NCBI RefSeq assembly: GCF_900460525.1
Contig: NZ_UHIY01000001.1
Location: forward strand, 1,302,001 to 1,366,000
Source: Yersinia kristensenii
GTDB lineage: Bacteria > Pseudomonadota > Gammaproteobacteria > Enterobacterales > Enterobacteriaceae
DNA length: 64,000 nt
Direction of reading: 5' to 3'
Below, in pieces: positions 36,476 through 46,201 of the stretch; the stretch's first letter is position 1, and every line of letters begins with the position of its first letter. The position numbers were made by a program, and so were the translations under genes. Below the pieces are notes generated by a model. The model saw only the letters and a list, made by a program, of their open reading frames with translations, did no database searches and was not told the origin of the DNA.

Positions 36476-37498
36476 TTAACTCACTTTTTCCGCTTCATCC
36501 TGATCAACGGCAAAGCAGGCTATCATTTGGTCGCCGTACTGCTTCAGTTGTGGTTGCAACTGTGTACATGGGCCAAACGCCCGGCGGCAACGCGCATTGA
36601 ACGCGCAACCTGGCGGTGGACTCATTGGGCTAGGCAACTCACCAGTCAACTTAATACGCTCACGGCGCATATCCGGATTCAGCCGTGGTGTGGCGGATAA
36701 CAATGCCTGCGTATAAGGATGGCGCGGGTTATTGAAAATAGCCGCTTTACTGCCTTTTTCAACACAACGCCCCAAGTACATCACCATCACTTCATCGGCA
36801 ATATGTTCAACCACTGACAAATCGTGAGAGATAAAGACATACGACAGCCCCAGTTCCTGCTGTAAATCCATCATCAGGTTCAATACCTGTGCCCGCACTG
36901 ACACATCCAGCGCAGATACTGGCTCATCGGCAATCACCACATCAGGGTTCAACATTAACCCACGCGCAATGGCGATACGCTGGCGCTGACCACCGGAGAA
37001 CATATGCGGATAGCGGTCATAATGCTCAGTTTTTAGCCCAACTTTGGCCATCATCGCCAAGGTTTTTTCGCGGCGCTCTTTGCTGCTAAGTTTGGTATTG
37101 ATTTGCAGCGGCTCTTCCAGAATCTGCCCCACTTTCTTACGCGGGTTCAGGGAACCATAGGGGTTCTGGAACACAATCTGGATCTTCTGGCGGCGCAGTT
37201 TTTCCGCGCTTTCATCGGGCTTAAGCAAATCCTGACCTTGGTAGTAAAGCTCACCACCCGTGGGGATTTCTATCATCGTCAGTAAGCGGCCCAAGGTGGA
37301 TTTACCACAACCGGACTCCCCCACCACCGCCAGCGTTTTGCCGCGCTCCAAAGTGAACGAAACACCGTCCAGCGCTTTAACCAACCGCTCCGGGGCAAAT
37401 AACCCTTTTTTGACCGGATAGTATTTTTTTAAATCAATGGCTTGCAACAGTGGTTTGGTTGCCGGTGATTCATTTTTCATTTCAATAGGTTGACTCAT
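36476..37498 (-). CDS. dppF: Dipeptide ABC transporter ATP-binding protein DppF
   Basis: DppF is one of the two ATPases that power dipeptide (and heme or 5-aminolevulinate) import. The 340-residue protein has Walker [13 protein letters not shown], the signature [16 protein letters not shown] and Walker [14 protein letters not shown]. The C-terminal oligopeptide-transporter extension carries spaced Cys residues ([17 protein letters not shown]) that can bind an Fe-S cluster. It overlaps dppD by 4 bp and is the last gene of dppABCDF. Confidence 0.96.
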   Translation of the reverse strand: MSQPIEMKNESPATKPLLQAIDLKKYYPVKKGLFAPERLVKALDGVSFTLERGKTLAVVGESGCGKSTLGRLLTMIEIPTGGELYYQGQDLLKPDESAEKLRRQKIQIVFQNPYGSLNPRKKVGQILEEPLQINTKLSSKERREKTLAMMAKVGLKTEHYDRYPHMFSGGQRQRIAIARGLMLNPDVVIADEPVSALDVSVRAQVLNLMMDLQQELGLSYVFISHDLSVVEHIADEVMVMYLGRCVEKGSKAAIFNNPRHPYTQALLSATPRLNPDMRRERIKLTGELPSPMSPPPGCAFNARCRRAFGPCTQLQPQLKQYGDQMIACFAVDQDEAEKVS

Positions 37499-38475
37499 AG
37501 GGTCGGCCTCCCCGCATCATCGAGCGGTGTATGGCATTTAACCTGACGCCCCGCTGGCCCCAGCAGTTCAGGTTCTTCACGGCGGCAGCGATCATTCGCA
37601 TACGGGCAACGCGGGTTAAGCAAGCAGCCTTCCGGGCGGTCATATTTCCCCGGAACCACACCCGGCAAGGATGCCAACCGCGCTTTATCCTGCGCAAATT
37701 CCGGTAATGCCCGCAACAGTGCTTGGGTATAAGGATGGCGAGGAGCACGGAAGATTTCCGCCGATTTACCGGTTTCCACTACCTGACCGGCATACATCAC
37801 AATAATATGATGAGCCGCCTCAGCAACCAATGCCAGATCATGGGTAATCAGCAACAGGGCCATATTTTCGCGCTGCTGTAATTCCAGCAGCAATTCAATA
37901 ATTTGCGCCTGAATAGTCACATCCAGCGCGGTAGTCGGTTCATCAGCAATCAGCAATTTTGGCTTACAGGCAATGGCCATCGCAATCATTACCCGCTGGC
38001 TCATCCCACCCGAAAGTTGGTGCGGATACACATCCAAACGTGAAGCCGGATCGGGAATACCGACCAATGTCAGCAAATCCACCGCCCGCTGGTGACGCGT
38101 TTTACGATTGCCGCCCTGATGTACCTTCAGTGCTTCCATTATCTGAAAACCGACGGTATAGCACGGGTTAAGGCTGGTCATCGGGTCTTGGAAGATCATC
38201 GCGACTTCCGCGCCCACTAATTGACGCCGCTCTTTTTCAGAAATCTTGGTCAGGTCACGGCCATTAAATTCCAGCTTATCGGCCATCACTTTGCCGGGAT
38301 AATCAATCAGCCCCATGATTGCTAATGAGCTGACTGATTTACCGGAGCCGGATTCACCCACAATCCCGATCACCTGACCTTGCTCAATACTGTAACTGAT
38401 GCGGTCTACTGCTTTGAACGGCGCGCCTTGGTCACCAAAGTGCACCGACAATTTGTCTACATTTAAAAGTGCCAT
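37495..38475 (-). CDS. dppD: Dipeptide ABC transporter ATP-binding protein DppD
   Basis: DppD is the partner ATPase of DppF. The 326-residue protein has Walker [14 protein letters not shown], the signature [15 protein letters not shown] and Walker [14 protein letters not shown]. The C-terminal cysteine-rich stretch is [16 protein letters not shown]. It lies 15 bp after dppC and overlaps dppF by 4 bp. Confidence 0.96.
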   Translation of the reverse strand: MALLNVDKLSVHFGDQGAPFKAVDRISYSIEQGQVIGIVGESGSGKSVSSLAIMGLIDYPGKVMADKLEFNGRDLTKISEKERRQLVGAEVAMIFQDPMTSLNPCYTVGFQIMEALKVHQGGNRKTRHQRAVDLLTLVGIPDPASRLDVYPHQLSGGMSQRVMIAMAIACKPKLLIADEPTTALDVTIQAQIIELLLELQQRENMALLLITHDLALVAEAAHHIIVMYAGQVVETGKSAEIFRAPRHPYTQALLRALPEFAQDKARLASLPGVVPGKYDRPEGCLLNPRCPYANDRCRREEPELLGPAGRQVKCHTPLDDAGRPTL

Positions 38476-38490
38476 CTCTCTCTACCTCTG

Positions 38491-39393
38491 TTACTGCTTG
38501 AGTTTGGGGTCGAGAGCATCACGCAGGCCGTCCCCCATCAGGTTAAACGCCAGAACCGTCAGCAGAATCGCCACACCGGGGAAGGTCACGACCCACCAGG
38601 CGCTTTGAGCAAACTGCAACACATCAGAGAGCATGGTGCCCCACTCTGGTGTTGGCGGTTGCGCACCCATGCCGAGGAAGCCGAGAGCCGCCATATCCAG
38701 AATGGCGTTAGAGAAGCCGAGAGAAGCCTGCACGATCAACGGCGCAAGGCAGTTTGGCAAAATATTGATAAACATCTGGCGCATCGCACCGGCACCGGCC
38801 ACTCGAGAGGCCGTGACATAGTCGCGATTGACCTCAACTAGCACGGCGGCTCGCGTCAAACGCACATAGTGCGGCAAGGCCACAAAGGTGAGCGCCAATG
38901 AAGCGTTCACAATCGAAGGCCCAAATACCGCCACCAAGACCAATGCCAGTAACAAACTTGGCAGTGCCAGCATGATATCAACAACGCGCATGATGATGGC
39001 ATCCACTATGCCGCCAAAATAACCGGCCAGTAAGCCGAAAACGACGCCCATCACCAGTGACAACACCACCACCAGGCAGCCCACTAACAGCGAAAGTCGG
39101 GCACCGTACATCAGGCGGGACAAGACATCGCGCCCCACATCATCTGTGCCGAGAATGAATTTCCAGCTACCGCCCTCTTCCCAAACTGGTGGTTTCAGCA
39201 ATGCATCGCGAAATTGCTCTGCTGGCCCATGTGGGGCTAGCCAGGTGGCACCCGCAGCAATTACCAGCATAATAATGATGTAAAACAGGCCGATAACAGC
39301 CCCTTTATTGCGCTTGAAATAGTGCCAAAACTCCTGCAAGGGAGTCATCGGCTTCGGCGCACTTTTTACTGTCGACTCAGTAAGTTGAGACAT
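38491..39393 (-). CDS. dppC: Dipeptide ABC transporter permease DppC
   Basis: The 300-residue membrane protein has an N-terminal cytosolic segment, six membrane helices and an EAA-type loop ASRVAGAGAMRQMFINILPN that contacts the ATPases. The N-terminal helix is of the OppC-N type (RNKGAVIGLFYIIIMLVIA). It forms the channel with DppB and lies 10 bp after dppB. Confidence 0.96.
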   Translation of the reverse strand: MSQLTESTVKSAPKPMTPLQEFWHYFKRNKGAVIGLFYIIIMLVIAAGATWLAPHGPAEQFRDALLKPPVWEEGGSWKFILGTDDVGRDVLSRLMYGARLSLLVGCLVVVLSLVMGVVFGLLAGYFGGIVDAIIMRVVDIMLALPSLLLALVLVAVFGPSIVNASLALTFVALPHYVRLTRAAVLVEVNRDYVTASRVAGAGAMRQMFINILPNCLAPLIVQASLGFSNAILDMAALGFLGMGAQPPTPEWGTMLSDVLQFAQSAWWVVTFPGVAILLTVLAFNLMGDGLRDALDPKLKQ

Positions 39394-39403
39394 TCTGCGC
39401 CCC

Positions 39404-40423
39404 TTATTTCTTGTGACGAATACGCGGGTTAACTACGCCATAGAGCACATCTACCAGCAAGTTAACTAAAATAATCATGATCGCGACCAGCAATACCCCA
39501 CCCTGTACTACCGGGTAATCGCGGCGTTGCAAAGCATCCATCAACCAGCGTCCTAATCCCGGCCAGGAGAAGATGGTTTCCGTCAAAATCGCACCCGCCA
39601 GCATGGTGCCGACCTGCAAGCCAATCACGGTGACCACCGGCAGCAAGGCATTGCGCAAAGCATGAACCACAATCACGCGCATACGGCTCAGGCCTTTAGC
39701 ACGCGCGGTGCGGATATAATCTTCGCCCAAGACTTCCAGCATTGAGGAACGGGTCATTCGCACAATCACCGCGAGGGGAATGGTGCCCAAGACAATAGCG
39801 GGCAAAATCATATGCATCACGGCGTCTTTGAAATCGCCTGGCTCACCCCAAATGAGAGTGTCAATCAGCATAAAGCCGGTCAATGGCAAGCTATCATCGA
39901 GGAATACCGTGTCGCTGACTCGCCCCGAGACTGGGGTCAGGTTCCATTGCACCGAAACCAGCATAATCAGCATGATGCCCCACCAGAAAATGGGCATTGA
40001 GTAGCCGGTCAGGGAGATCCCCACGGCGGTGTGATCGAATATTGAACCGCGTTTGACTGCCGCCAACACCCCGACCGGGATACCTACGGCGATTGCAAAC
40101 AGCATCGCGCAGATCCCAAGTTCCAGTGTCGCTTTAAAGCGGGGAACAAATTCTTCCCAGACAGCAATACGGCTTTTCAGCGAAATACCGAGGTCGCCAT
40201 GTAATACGCCATTCACATAATGGAAGTATTGTTGATAAAGAGGCTTGTCCAGCCCCATTTCCGCCATGATTTGAGCATGGCGCTCGGTGGAGATACCGCG
40301 TTCCCCAGCCATGATGGTCACCGGGTCACCGGGGATCATATGGACAAAAGCGAAGGTCAGCAAAGTAATGCCGATAAACGTTGGGATAACTAACCCCAAA
40401 CGTCGGAGTATGAACTGCAACAT
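39404..40423 (-). CDS. dppB: Dipeptide ABC transporter permease DppB
   Basis: The 339-residue membrane protein starts MLQFILRRLGLVIPTFIGIT, typical of DppB/OppB. It has six helices and an EAA loop RTARAKGLSRMRVIVVHALRN. It pairs with DppC. A 142-bp spacer with a stable hairpin separates it from dppA, fitting the higher expression of the binding protein. Confidence 0.96.
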   Translation of the reverse strand: MLQFILRRLGLVIPTFIGITLLTFAFVHMIPGDPVTIMAGERGISTERHAQIMAEMGLDKPLYQQYFHYVNGVLHGDLGISLKSRIAVWEEFVPRFKATLELGICAMLFAIAVGIPVGVLAAVKRGSIFDHTAVGISLTGYSMPIFWWGIMLIMLVSVQWNLTPVSGRVSDTVFLDDSLPLTGFMLIDTLIWGEPGDFKDAVMHMILPAIVLGTIPLAVIVRMTRSSMLEVLGEDYIRTARAKGLSRMRVIVVHALRNALLPVVTVIGLQVGTMLAGAILTETIFSWPGLGRWLMDALQRRDYPVVQGGVLLVAIMIILVNLLVDVLYGVVNPRIRHKK

Positions 40424-40514
40424 ATCCCGAACTCTCTGTGTAGAATGCCGGGCTGCTCGTGGGCAACCAGGCTTATATGGCTCACATCTGTATCTGTCTT
40501 AACCTAAATGCGAA

Positions 40515-40548
40515 ACCGGTGAACATGCTTTTACACACATTCACCGGT
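40515..40548 (-). promoter_or_regulatory. Intercistronic hairpin dppA-dppB
   Basis: Perfect 9-bp arms ACCGGTGAA and TTCACCGGT with a 16-nt loop lie 17 bp behind the dppA stop. There is no T-run, so it is more likely a 3'-end stabiliser or partial terminator that keeps dppA mRNA more abundant than dppBCDF. Confidence 0.6.
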
Positions 40549-40565
40549 CGACTAACAGGTTAAAA

Positions 40566-42173
40566 TTAATCCAGGGACACGTTTTCGAAATGGTGTTTAC
40601 CCAACGGATCAACAACATAGCCTTTCACTTCTTTACGCACTGGCTCATACACGGTTGAGTGAGCAACAATCAGCGCTGGCGCTTGATCATGCATAACAAC
40701 CTGAGCTTGTTTGTAAAGTGCGACACGTTTGTCATGATCAGACTCAGCACGCGCTGGCTGGATCACGTCTTCAAACGGCTTATAACACCACTTGGAGTAG
40801 TTAGAACCTTGTTTGGCCGCATCACAGCTGAACAGGGTCGCGAAGAAGTTGTCTGGATCCCCATTGTCCCCAGTCCAACCCATCATCACCGTTTCATGCT
40901 CGCCGTCTTTGGCACGCTTGAGGTATTCGCCCCACTCGTAAGTCACAATTTTGGCTTTCACGCCCACTTTCGCCCAGTCAGACTGGATCATTTCAGCCAT
41001 ACGGCGCGCATTTGGGTTATACGGGCGCTGAACTGGCATTGCCCACAGATCGATGGCGAAACCCTCTGGCAGACCGGCTTCTTTTAGCAACTCTTTCGCT
41101 TTAGCTGGGTCGTAAGCATAGTCTTTCACATCATCGTTGTAGCCCCACATTGTTGGTGGGATCAGGTTCTTGGCCGCTTGACCAGCACCTTGATAAACTG
41201 CATCGATAATAGCTTGCTTGTTAACCGCCATGGTCAGCGCCTGGCGAACCTTGACGTTATCCAGCGGTTTTTTCTCAACGTTGAAAGAGAGGTAACCGAC
41301 GTTCAGGCCAGGTTGCTCCATCAAGTTGATGGTTTTGTCTTCTTTCATGCGGGCAATGTCAGCCGGGTTAGGGTACGGCATAACCTGACATTCATTTTTC
41401 TGCAATTTCGCGTAACGGACTGACGCATCTGGCGTAATAGAGAAGACCAGACGATCAATTTTCGGTTTAGTGCCCCAGTAGCCATCAAAGGCTTTGTACA
41501 GAATGCGGGAGTCTTTTTGGTACTGTTGTAACTGGAATGGGCCGGTGCCGATTGGGTTCAAATCGACTTTTTCCGGCGTGCCCGCTTTCAGCATGTTGTC
41601 AGCATATTCAGCAGACAGAATTGACGCAAAGTCCATTGCCAGATCAGCCAGGAATGGAGATTCTGGACGCGCCAGCTCGAAGCGCACTGTGTTGTCGTCA
41701 ACTTTAACGATATTGGTGATCAAATCACCCATACCCATACCCTGGAAGTATTCATAGCTGCCGCCAGAGACTTTGTGGTACGGATGTTTATCATCTTTCT
41801 GACGCATGAAGGAATAAATCACATCGTCAGCATTGAAATCGCGGGTCGGTTTGAAGTCTTTATTATCTTGCCACTTCACGCCTTTACGCAGGTGGAAAGT
41901 GTAAGTTTTGCCATCTTCGCTAATTTCCCACTTTTCAGCCAGACCGGGTTCAATTTCGGTGGTGCCGAGTTTGAATTCAACCAGACGGTTGTAGATAGGA
42001 ACCGAGCTTGCATCATAAGTTGTGCCAGAGGTGAAAAGCTGTGGGTTGAAACCTTCCGGAGAGCCCTCAGAACAATATACCAGTGTCTTCGCTTGTACAC
42101 TGGCCGCTACGGTCAGTGCAATCAGCCCAATACCGAATTTCAGTATCCCTGTTTTTCCCAAGGAAATCGTCAT
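40566..42173 (-). CDS. dppA: Periplasmic dipeptide-binding protein DppA
   Basis: DppA captures di- and tripeptides (also heme and 5-ALA in E. coli) for the DppBCDF importer and can act in dipeptide chemotaxis. The 535-residue protein has a signal peptide (about 1-28, cleavage at QAKTLVYCSEG). The SBP-family-5 body includes LAEKWEISEDGKTYTFHLRK and KGVKWQDNKDF. Length and N-terminus match E. coli DppA (535). The leader contains a GcvB-like target. It is followed by dppBCDF. Confidence 0.97.
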   Translation of the reverse strand: MTISLGKTGILKFGIGLIALTVAASVQAKTLVYCSEGSPEGFNPQLFTSGTTYDASSVPIYNRLVEFKLGTTEIEPGLAEKWEISEDGKTYTFHLRKGVKWQDNKDFKPTRDFNADDVIYSFMRQKDDKHPYHKVSGGSYEYFQGMGMGDLITNIVKVDDNTVRFELARPESPFLADLAMDFASILSAEYADNMLKAGTPEKVDLNPIGTGPFQLQQYQKDSRILYKAFDGYWGTKPKIDRLVFSITPDASVRYAKLQKNECQVMPYPNPADIARMKEDKTINLMEQPGLNVGYLSFNVEKKPLDNVKVRQALTMAVNKQAIIDAVYQGAGQAAKNLIPPTMWGYNDDVKDYAYDPAKAKELLKEAGLPEGFAIDLWAMPVQRPYNPNARRMAEMIQSDWAKVGVKAKIVTYEWGEYLKRAKDGEHETVMMGWTGDNGDPDNFFATLFSCDAAKQGSNYSKWCYKPFEDVIQPARAESDHDKRVALYKQAQVVMHDQAPALIVAHSTVYEPVRKEVKGYVVDPLGKHHFENVSLD

Positions 42174-42195
42174 CGCTTGTGCTCCATTATGGTGA

Positions 42196-42210
42196 TGTGT
42201 GTTGTGTGTA
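42196..42210 (-). promoter_or_regulatory. Predicted GcvB sRNA target in the dppA leader
   Basis: On the minus strand the leader reads ACACACAACACACA, 23-37 bases before the dppA ATG, followed by GGAG. GcvB region R1 binds CACAACA-type stretches, and dppA is an established GcvB target in E. coli and Salmonella with this same C/A-rich leader. The sRNA gene is outside the window. Confidence 0.65.
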
Positions 42211-42686
42211 CGGCCAGGCCCTATAATTTTTTAGTCAGTGGACTGTACCGTTTTGGCCTATTTACCGCAGGGATGCGGGATTGAGATGCCGGATAAATGC
42301 TATCCGACAGCAATGTAGAATGTATGAAATAACCCCAAATTGCTCTCGATTACTACCCCTGAGGGTACCAATTTGGCAACAGTTGGTGGCAACGTCAATA
42401 CGGTCTGAATGGATTTATTAAGACAATGAGAAACAGCATGCAAACATAAAAAAAACTTTCCATTAACATTATCAGCATTAAAATTTATGCTATTAGGAAT
42501 AATCCAGCGGTATAAACTGGCTAAGCAAAATAAAGCAGTTGTAACAGCTAATGACAAACGAAAAAACTTTGTTGCTAAATGAGGATTATCTGTTCAGATT
42601 TTTTTGTAATAACGATAGAAAATAGAGAGAAATGCGGCTGTGACAGCCGATAAGTGACGTGAAACTTGTCACACACAACCGGAATC

Positions 42687-42830
42687 TCAAACATTTTGCG
42701 TGCTGTTAAAAAAGCGAAAAACTCGCTTAATCATTTGGCTGAGCCGGAGAGAATATCGCTCACAGCCAGCAGGCACCATCATAGCGCCCCAAACCAGTGC
42801 GTAGCGTGATGAGTAAGATAAAAAACACAT
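42687..42830 (-). CDS. Doubtful small ORF (47 codons) downstream of tpsA-2
   Basis: The frame runs from ATG 42828-42830 to a TGA at 42687, starting 9 bases after the tpsA-2 stop with AGAGAAA ahead of the ATG. The peptide would have a short hydrophobic part (RYALVWGAMMVPAG) and a basic helix-like end (RLSQMIKRVFRFF). It resembles a small amphipathic membrane peptide. It contains a terminator hairpin within its coding part, which argues against it. No known family is recognised. Confidence 0.2.
   Translation of the reverse strand: MCFLSYSSRYALVWGAMMVPAGCERYSLRLSQMIKRVFRFFNSTQNV
42706..42728 (-). terminator. Terminator behind the two-partner secretion locus
   Basis: On the minus strand AAGCGA, a GTTTT loop and TCGCTT are followed by TTTT, about 110 bp past the tpsA-2 stop. 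This is a plausible intrinsic end for the leftward tps transcript. Confidence 0.65.
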
Positions 42831-42838
42831 TTTCTCTG

Positions 42839-44242
42839 TTACTTAATGGTTTTTTTAACCCCCATACCCCCGTGTAATACTCCTGTTGTGTCCTCTAGTG
42901 TTTTATAGCGCAAATTCACTACACCAAAAGCACTGACAACCCTTCCTTGATTGTTTTTAAAATTATCTGTATTGATTGAGATATTATTTGTCGTTGTTAT
43001 TACTCCATTAAAATTATGGACTGCTTTAGACTTAATTTTAATATCAGCTGGGCCATATGAACCCATCGTCTTTACCAGACCATAAACATTGTAGAATTTA
43101 CCCTTCGCATCGATAACAACATTTCCCACATTTGAATAAATATAACCTTTTTTATTATCAATTATTTTTCCCACTATGTTAATCCCTAATTTTTCGTTGG
43201 TTTCAACACCCGAAAAATTCTTTATATTTTTTATTGTCCCCTGTTGATTATCAATTAACGCCAAGCTGCGCAGCCTAATATTCTCAGCAGAGATCCCGCC
43301 ATTATTTATAATAAATCTGTTTGATGTAATATTGATTGTTTTATCTGCATGAATAACACCAGAATTTTTTACACCACCATCTCTGGAGAATATAAAAATC
43401 TTATTTGCATACATTCCTCCTAAATGATTAACATCTATGCCAACATTATCTTTATTCTTGGAGGTAAATCCAGCTAACGAACTTATATTGACATTTCCAC
43501 CTATGGGTGCATAACTTACCGCATGTTTGCCAATAATAGACAAAATATCATTCGCTCTTATTTCGCCACCTATATTTAGCGAACGTGAAAAAATGTCCAG
43601 ATAAGTATCAGTATTATCAATAAACGTTAAACCATCGCTCCCAATGTCGATTATTCCCTCAGTAACATTATATCCGCGAACATAATTACCTGATAGGACA
43701 GCCGATCCTGACGTTAACGTCACATGGTCAGTGTTGCTAAAATTACAACCATTACAATGAATCCCTGCTGGGTTAGCGATGATGATATGTGCTTTTTCAC
43801 CTGCAACAATCAGAGAACCATTTAACAGAGTCCGATGACTTGACGTGACTTCATTGAGAATAACCTTTGCTGGTACTGTTGTTAAATTTGGATTCCCTGT
43901 TGCAGCCGATGAGAGAAAATTATTAAGTGATACTTTATCGTATCCAGCCCCCTTTATGACATCAAACTGGACATATTTATTATGTGATATACCGTGTTCA
44001 TTAGGGGTTTGGATATTTATCGTAGTATAATTAGCACCACGGCAATTTGCATTTAATGCCTTGCAATGTATTTCACTCCATTTTATATATATTGAAGACA
44101 CACCAGGCTGTTGATGTAAAGGAGCATTTTTATCAACAATAATTTCAGCTTGTGATAATGGAATGGTGAAGTATAAAAAACAATGTAATATTATTATGCT
44201 ATTTTTAATATTACACTCAGAACATTGACGTGTATTAATCAT
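42839..44242 (-). CDS. Short TpsA-type exoprotein (filamentous-hemagglutinin secretion domain), second copy
   Basis: This is a 467-residue secreted protein of two-partner secretion. An N-terminal signal region (about 10-32) precedes the TPS domain (about 40-290), which is marked by TTINIQTPNEHGISHNKY, NGSL and the ANPAGIHCNGCNF motif (157-168) conserved in FHA/HecA/ShlA proteins. A second Cys pair (60, 67) is present. The rest looks like a beta-helix with repeated short strands and ends in VLHGGMGVKKTIK. Usual TpsA proteins have 1000 to 4000 residues, so this is extremely short. It has no toxin, pretoxin or adhesin module. It is a paralogue of the 400-residue protein encoded upstream. The DNA is clearly AT-rich compared with dpp. 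Confidence 0.85.
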   Translation of the reverse strand: MINTRQCSECNIKNSIIILHCFLYFTIPLSQAEIIVDKNAPLHQQPGVSSIYIKWSEIHCKALNANCRGANYTTINIQTPNEHGISHNKYVQFDVIKGAGYDKVSLNNFLSSAATGNPNLTTVPAKVILNEVTSSHRTLLNGSLIVAGEKAHIIIANPAGIHCNGCNFSNTDHVTLTSGSAVLSGNYVRGYNVTEGIIDIGSDGLTFIDNTDTYLDIFSRSLNIGGEIRANDILSIIGKHAVSYAPIGGNVNISSLAGFTSKNKDNVGIDVNHLGGMYANKIFIFSRDGGVKNSGVIHADKTINITSNRFIINNGGISAENIRLRSLALIDNQQGTIKNIKNFSGVETNEKLGINIVGKIIDNKKGYIYSNVGNVVIDAKGKFYNVYGLVKTMGSYGPADIKIKSKAVHNFNGVITTTNNISINTDNFKNNQGRVVSAFGVVNLRYKTLEDTTGVLHGGMGVKKTIK

Positions 44243-44362
44243 TTAATTCACCTGTTTTATGGAAAATAAAGTGATTTTAATACTCAAATAATTAATACAT
44301 AACTACAACCTTAAAAATACAACATCTATATATTAATTATGTTGAACCATTATATATAAAAG

Positions 44363-46075
44363 CTAATATTGCCAGTTCACCACGAAACCAAATACCATAG
44401 GGTCAGTACTCAATTCCCTCGGCTTATCAAGTGGTAAACCGATATTAAAGTCATAGCCAAATTGATGATAACTGCCCCGAATGCCCAACACTCCCCCGAC
44501 TAAGCGGTTACCTAATAAAAATTGCCCCCCTTTTTTACTCACTTCGCCATAATCCACCCCCACATACAGTTGGTTGGCGAACTGCTGATTTATCCAGGCA
44601 ATATCATTTTTTAAAAACCATCCTTGTGGCCCAACAAGTGCCCTACCGGTGGCGAATCCGCGTACTGAACTTCTCCCACCAATAGAAAAATTATCCTGTA
44701 TCGCGATATTTGAACGAGTATATTGCTGGCTAAATGTCGGTTGATAATGAAAACGCTGCTCCCCCAATATAAAAGGAATATCCAGTGAAGCGGTGAAATT
44801 AATCAGCTTACTTGCTGAAAATAACTCTTTACCCGGTGATGGCCGTGCACCAAACCATTGGGTGCCTTGCTGATAATTAACCCCGCCTCTCATAGTCGCC
44901 CAGCGAGCATAATAGATATGTTGCAATCCGAGTTGCCAATCAACAGTATCCGACCGCTGAATCTCCACTTCTGAATCGGCAAAAAAACGGTTGGATTTTC
45001 GTATTAATACCCCTGTGTGGCCCACCGTTTTATAATTGTAGCCTCGCGTTAGTAACCGTTGAGTTTGTATATCCAGTGTTCGCCAACGTGAGTGATATTT
45101 AAACGCACTATTGTCTATCAACAAAGATTGATAATAGCCTCCTTGACTGCCCGTCATACTCAATAGCCAATGACCAAAAGGGACAGAGTAATGTAGGGAA
45201 AAATTACTGTTGCCTTTATCATGATGATTATCCAGATCACGTCCAGCAGAGAAATAAGCTAAATCACTTAATGATAATGGGTTATCTAAAAATAATGTTG
45301 CACCCGCACGATAGCGGCCGACAGCATAATGCCCCGCATTATCGAGAAAAGTATTGATCCGCCAAAATCGCGATTGCTGGCGTTTCACCACAATTCGGCT
45401 CGTTAAATCCTCACGATTTAACACCACATCCATCGTCGCATTCACTGAAGGCAGGCGCTGCAAGTTTTCTAATCCCTGCTCCAGGTTACGCAAATTAACC
45501 ATATCACCTTGCCTACCAGGGAATACGGTATTTAACTGAGCATAGCTATCGCTATCTTCATGGTGACCAATATCGCTTAGTCTGCCAGGAATTAAGGTCA
45601 GGAATAGAGTACCCTCCACATAGCTGTCTTCAGTGAAAGTCACTTGTGAAGTGATATAACCATCAGCAACCAGTTGCCACTGGAGTGTATTATGCAATGA
45701 CGATAACCCTTTCTCATCCAAACAACTGCCCTGAACCTGTTTTGCCCATTGCATTAAACGCCCTGCATTAGGGAAGGCATCAATATTAATCAGTTTTACG
45801 CGCTGAATAACCAAGCATGACGAGTCATCTGAATAACCTGCTTCTGTTGCTGCAACAGGTCGGTTATCCATCTGTGCATGCTTCAGTGGTGGTATAAGAC
45901 TCTTTTTTAAATCTCTGTGTTGTTGTTCTAATATAGCGGCTTGAGCTTGGTTAATATTCGCATAAGCAGCGAGGGGGAAATTAGATATCACAACCAAAAG
46001 AATAAATAAGGCGGTAATTATCCATGCATTATTATGGTATTTTGAAATTACCTCATTTATTGTTATCAATCTCAT
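44363..46075 (-). CDS. TpsB outer-membrane transporter (ShlB/FhaC/HecB family)
   Basis: The 570-residue protein has an N-terminal signal region (about 20-40) and a predicted periplasmic plug helix (NINQAQAAILEQQHRDLKK). POTRA-like domains follow (about 70-215, CLVIQRVKLINIDAFPNAG ...), then a 16-strand barrel. The L6 hairpin motif V471-R-G-F474 lies in SSVRGFATGR, and the protein ends FVVNWQY with an aromatic residue. TpsB proteins export TpsA partners across the outer membrane. A GGAG site is 8 bases before the ATG. It stands between two tpsA genes on the same strand, so it probably serves both. Confidence 0.92.
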   Translation of the reverse strand: MRLITINEVISKYHNNAWIITALFILLVVISNFPLAAYANINQAQAAILEQQHRDLKKSLIPPLKHAQMDNRPVAATEAGYSDDSSCLVIQRVKLINIDAFPNAGRLMQWAKQVQGSCLDEKGLSSLHNTLQWQLVADGYITSQVTFTEDSYVEGTLFLTLIPGRLSDIGHHEDSDSYAQLNTVFPGRQGDMVNLRNLEQGLENLQRLPSVNATMDVVLNREDLTSRIVVKRQQSRFWRINTFLDNAGHYAVGRYRAGATLFLDNPLSLSDLAYFSAGRDLDNHHDKGNSNFSLHYSVPFGHWLLSMTGSQGGYYQSLLIDNSAFKYHSRWRTLDIQTQRLLTRGYNYKTVGHTGVLIRKSNRFFADSEVEIQRSDTVDWQLGLQHIYYARWATMRGGVNYQQGTQWFGARPSPGKELFSASKLINFTASLDIPFILGEQRFHYQPTFSQQYTRSNIAIQDNFSIGGRSSVRGFATGRALVGPQGWFLKNDIAWINQQFANQLYVGVDYGEVSKKGGQFLLGNRLVGGVLGIRGSYHQFGYDFNIGLPLDKPRELSTDPMVFGFVVNWQY

Positions 46076-46123
46076 GCAGTAAACTCCATTTAAATTAAGC
46101 CATGACTGAATAATGCCAACAGA

Positions 46124-46150
46124 AAATTAGCCACGAGGAGTGGCTAATTT
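46124..46150 (-). terminator. Strong hairpin between tpsA-1 and tpsB, partial terminator
   Basis: AAATTAGCCAC (46124-46134) and GTGGCTAATTT (46140-46150) form an 11-bp perfect stem with a 5-nt loop. On the minus strand it is followed by TTTTCTG-like sequence. It could lower tpsB expression relative to the first tpsA, which suits a system where one pore exports many substrate molecules. Confidence 0.6.
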
Positions 46151-46201
46151 AAAAACATCCACGTAATTATTTAAGGTGGCTTTAATACAAGGCGATTAAC
46201 A

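Larger units (their letters stand above)
42174..42838. other. Intergenic region dppA / tpsA-2
   Basis: These 665 bases contain the dppA leader and promoter at the left, a minus-strand terminator at 42706-42728, and a small open frame (42687-42830) with weak support. The open frame at 42300-42557 has no family features and is not reported. No RNA gene was recognised. Confidence 0.45.

Noticed and set aside
41775..42284. 169-codon frame antisense to the dppA start
   Set aside because: It is a shadow frame of dppA crossing its signal peptide and leader; no support of its own.
42300..42557. 85-codon leftward frame upstream of dppA
   Set aside because: No ribosome-binding site, no family resemblance, atypical composition; probably the dppA promoter region.
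42600..42900. Copy of the tRNA-Pro 3' end (att site) at the far side of the tps locus
   Set aside because: GCCGGAGAGAATATCG near 42740 has only loose similarity to the tRNA end; no convincing direct repeat and no integrase.
42839..44242. tpsA-2 as a frameshifted remnant of a larger gene
   Set aside because: The sequence downstream of its stop (42600-42838) shows no continuation of beta-helix repeats in other frames, only a short unrelated frame and a terminator.
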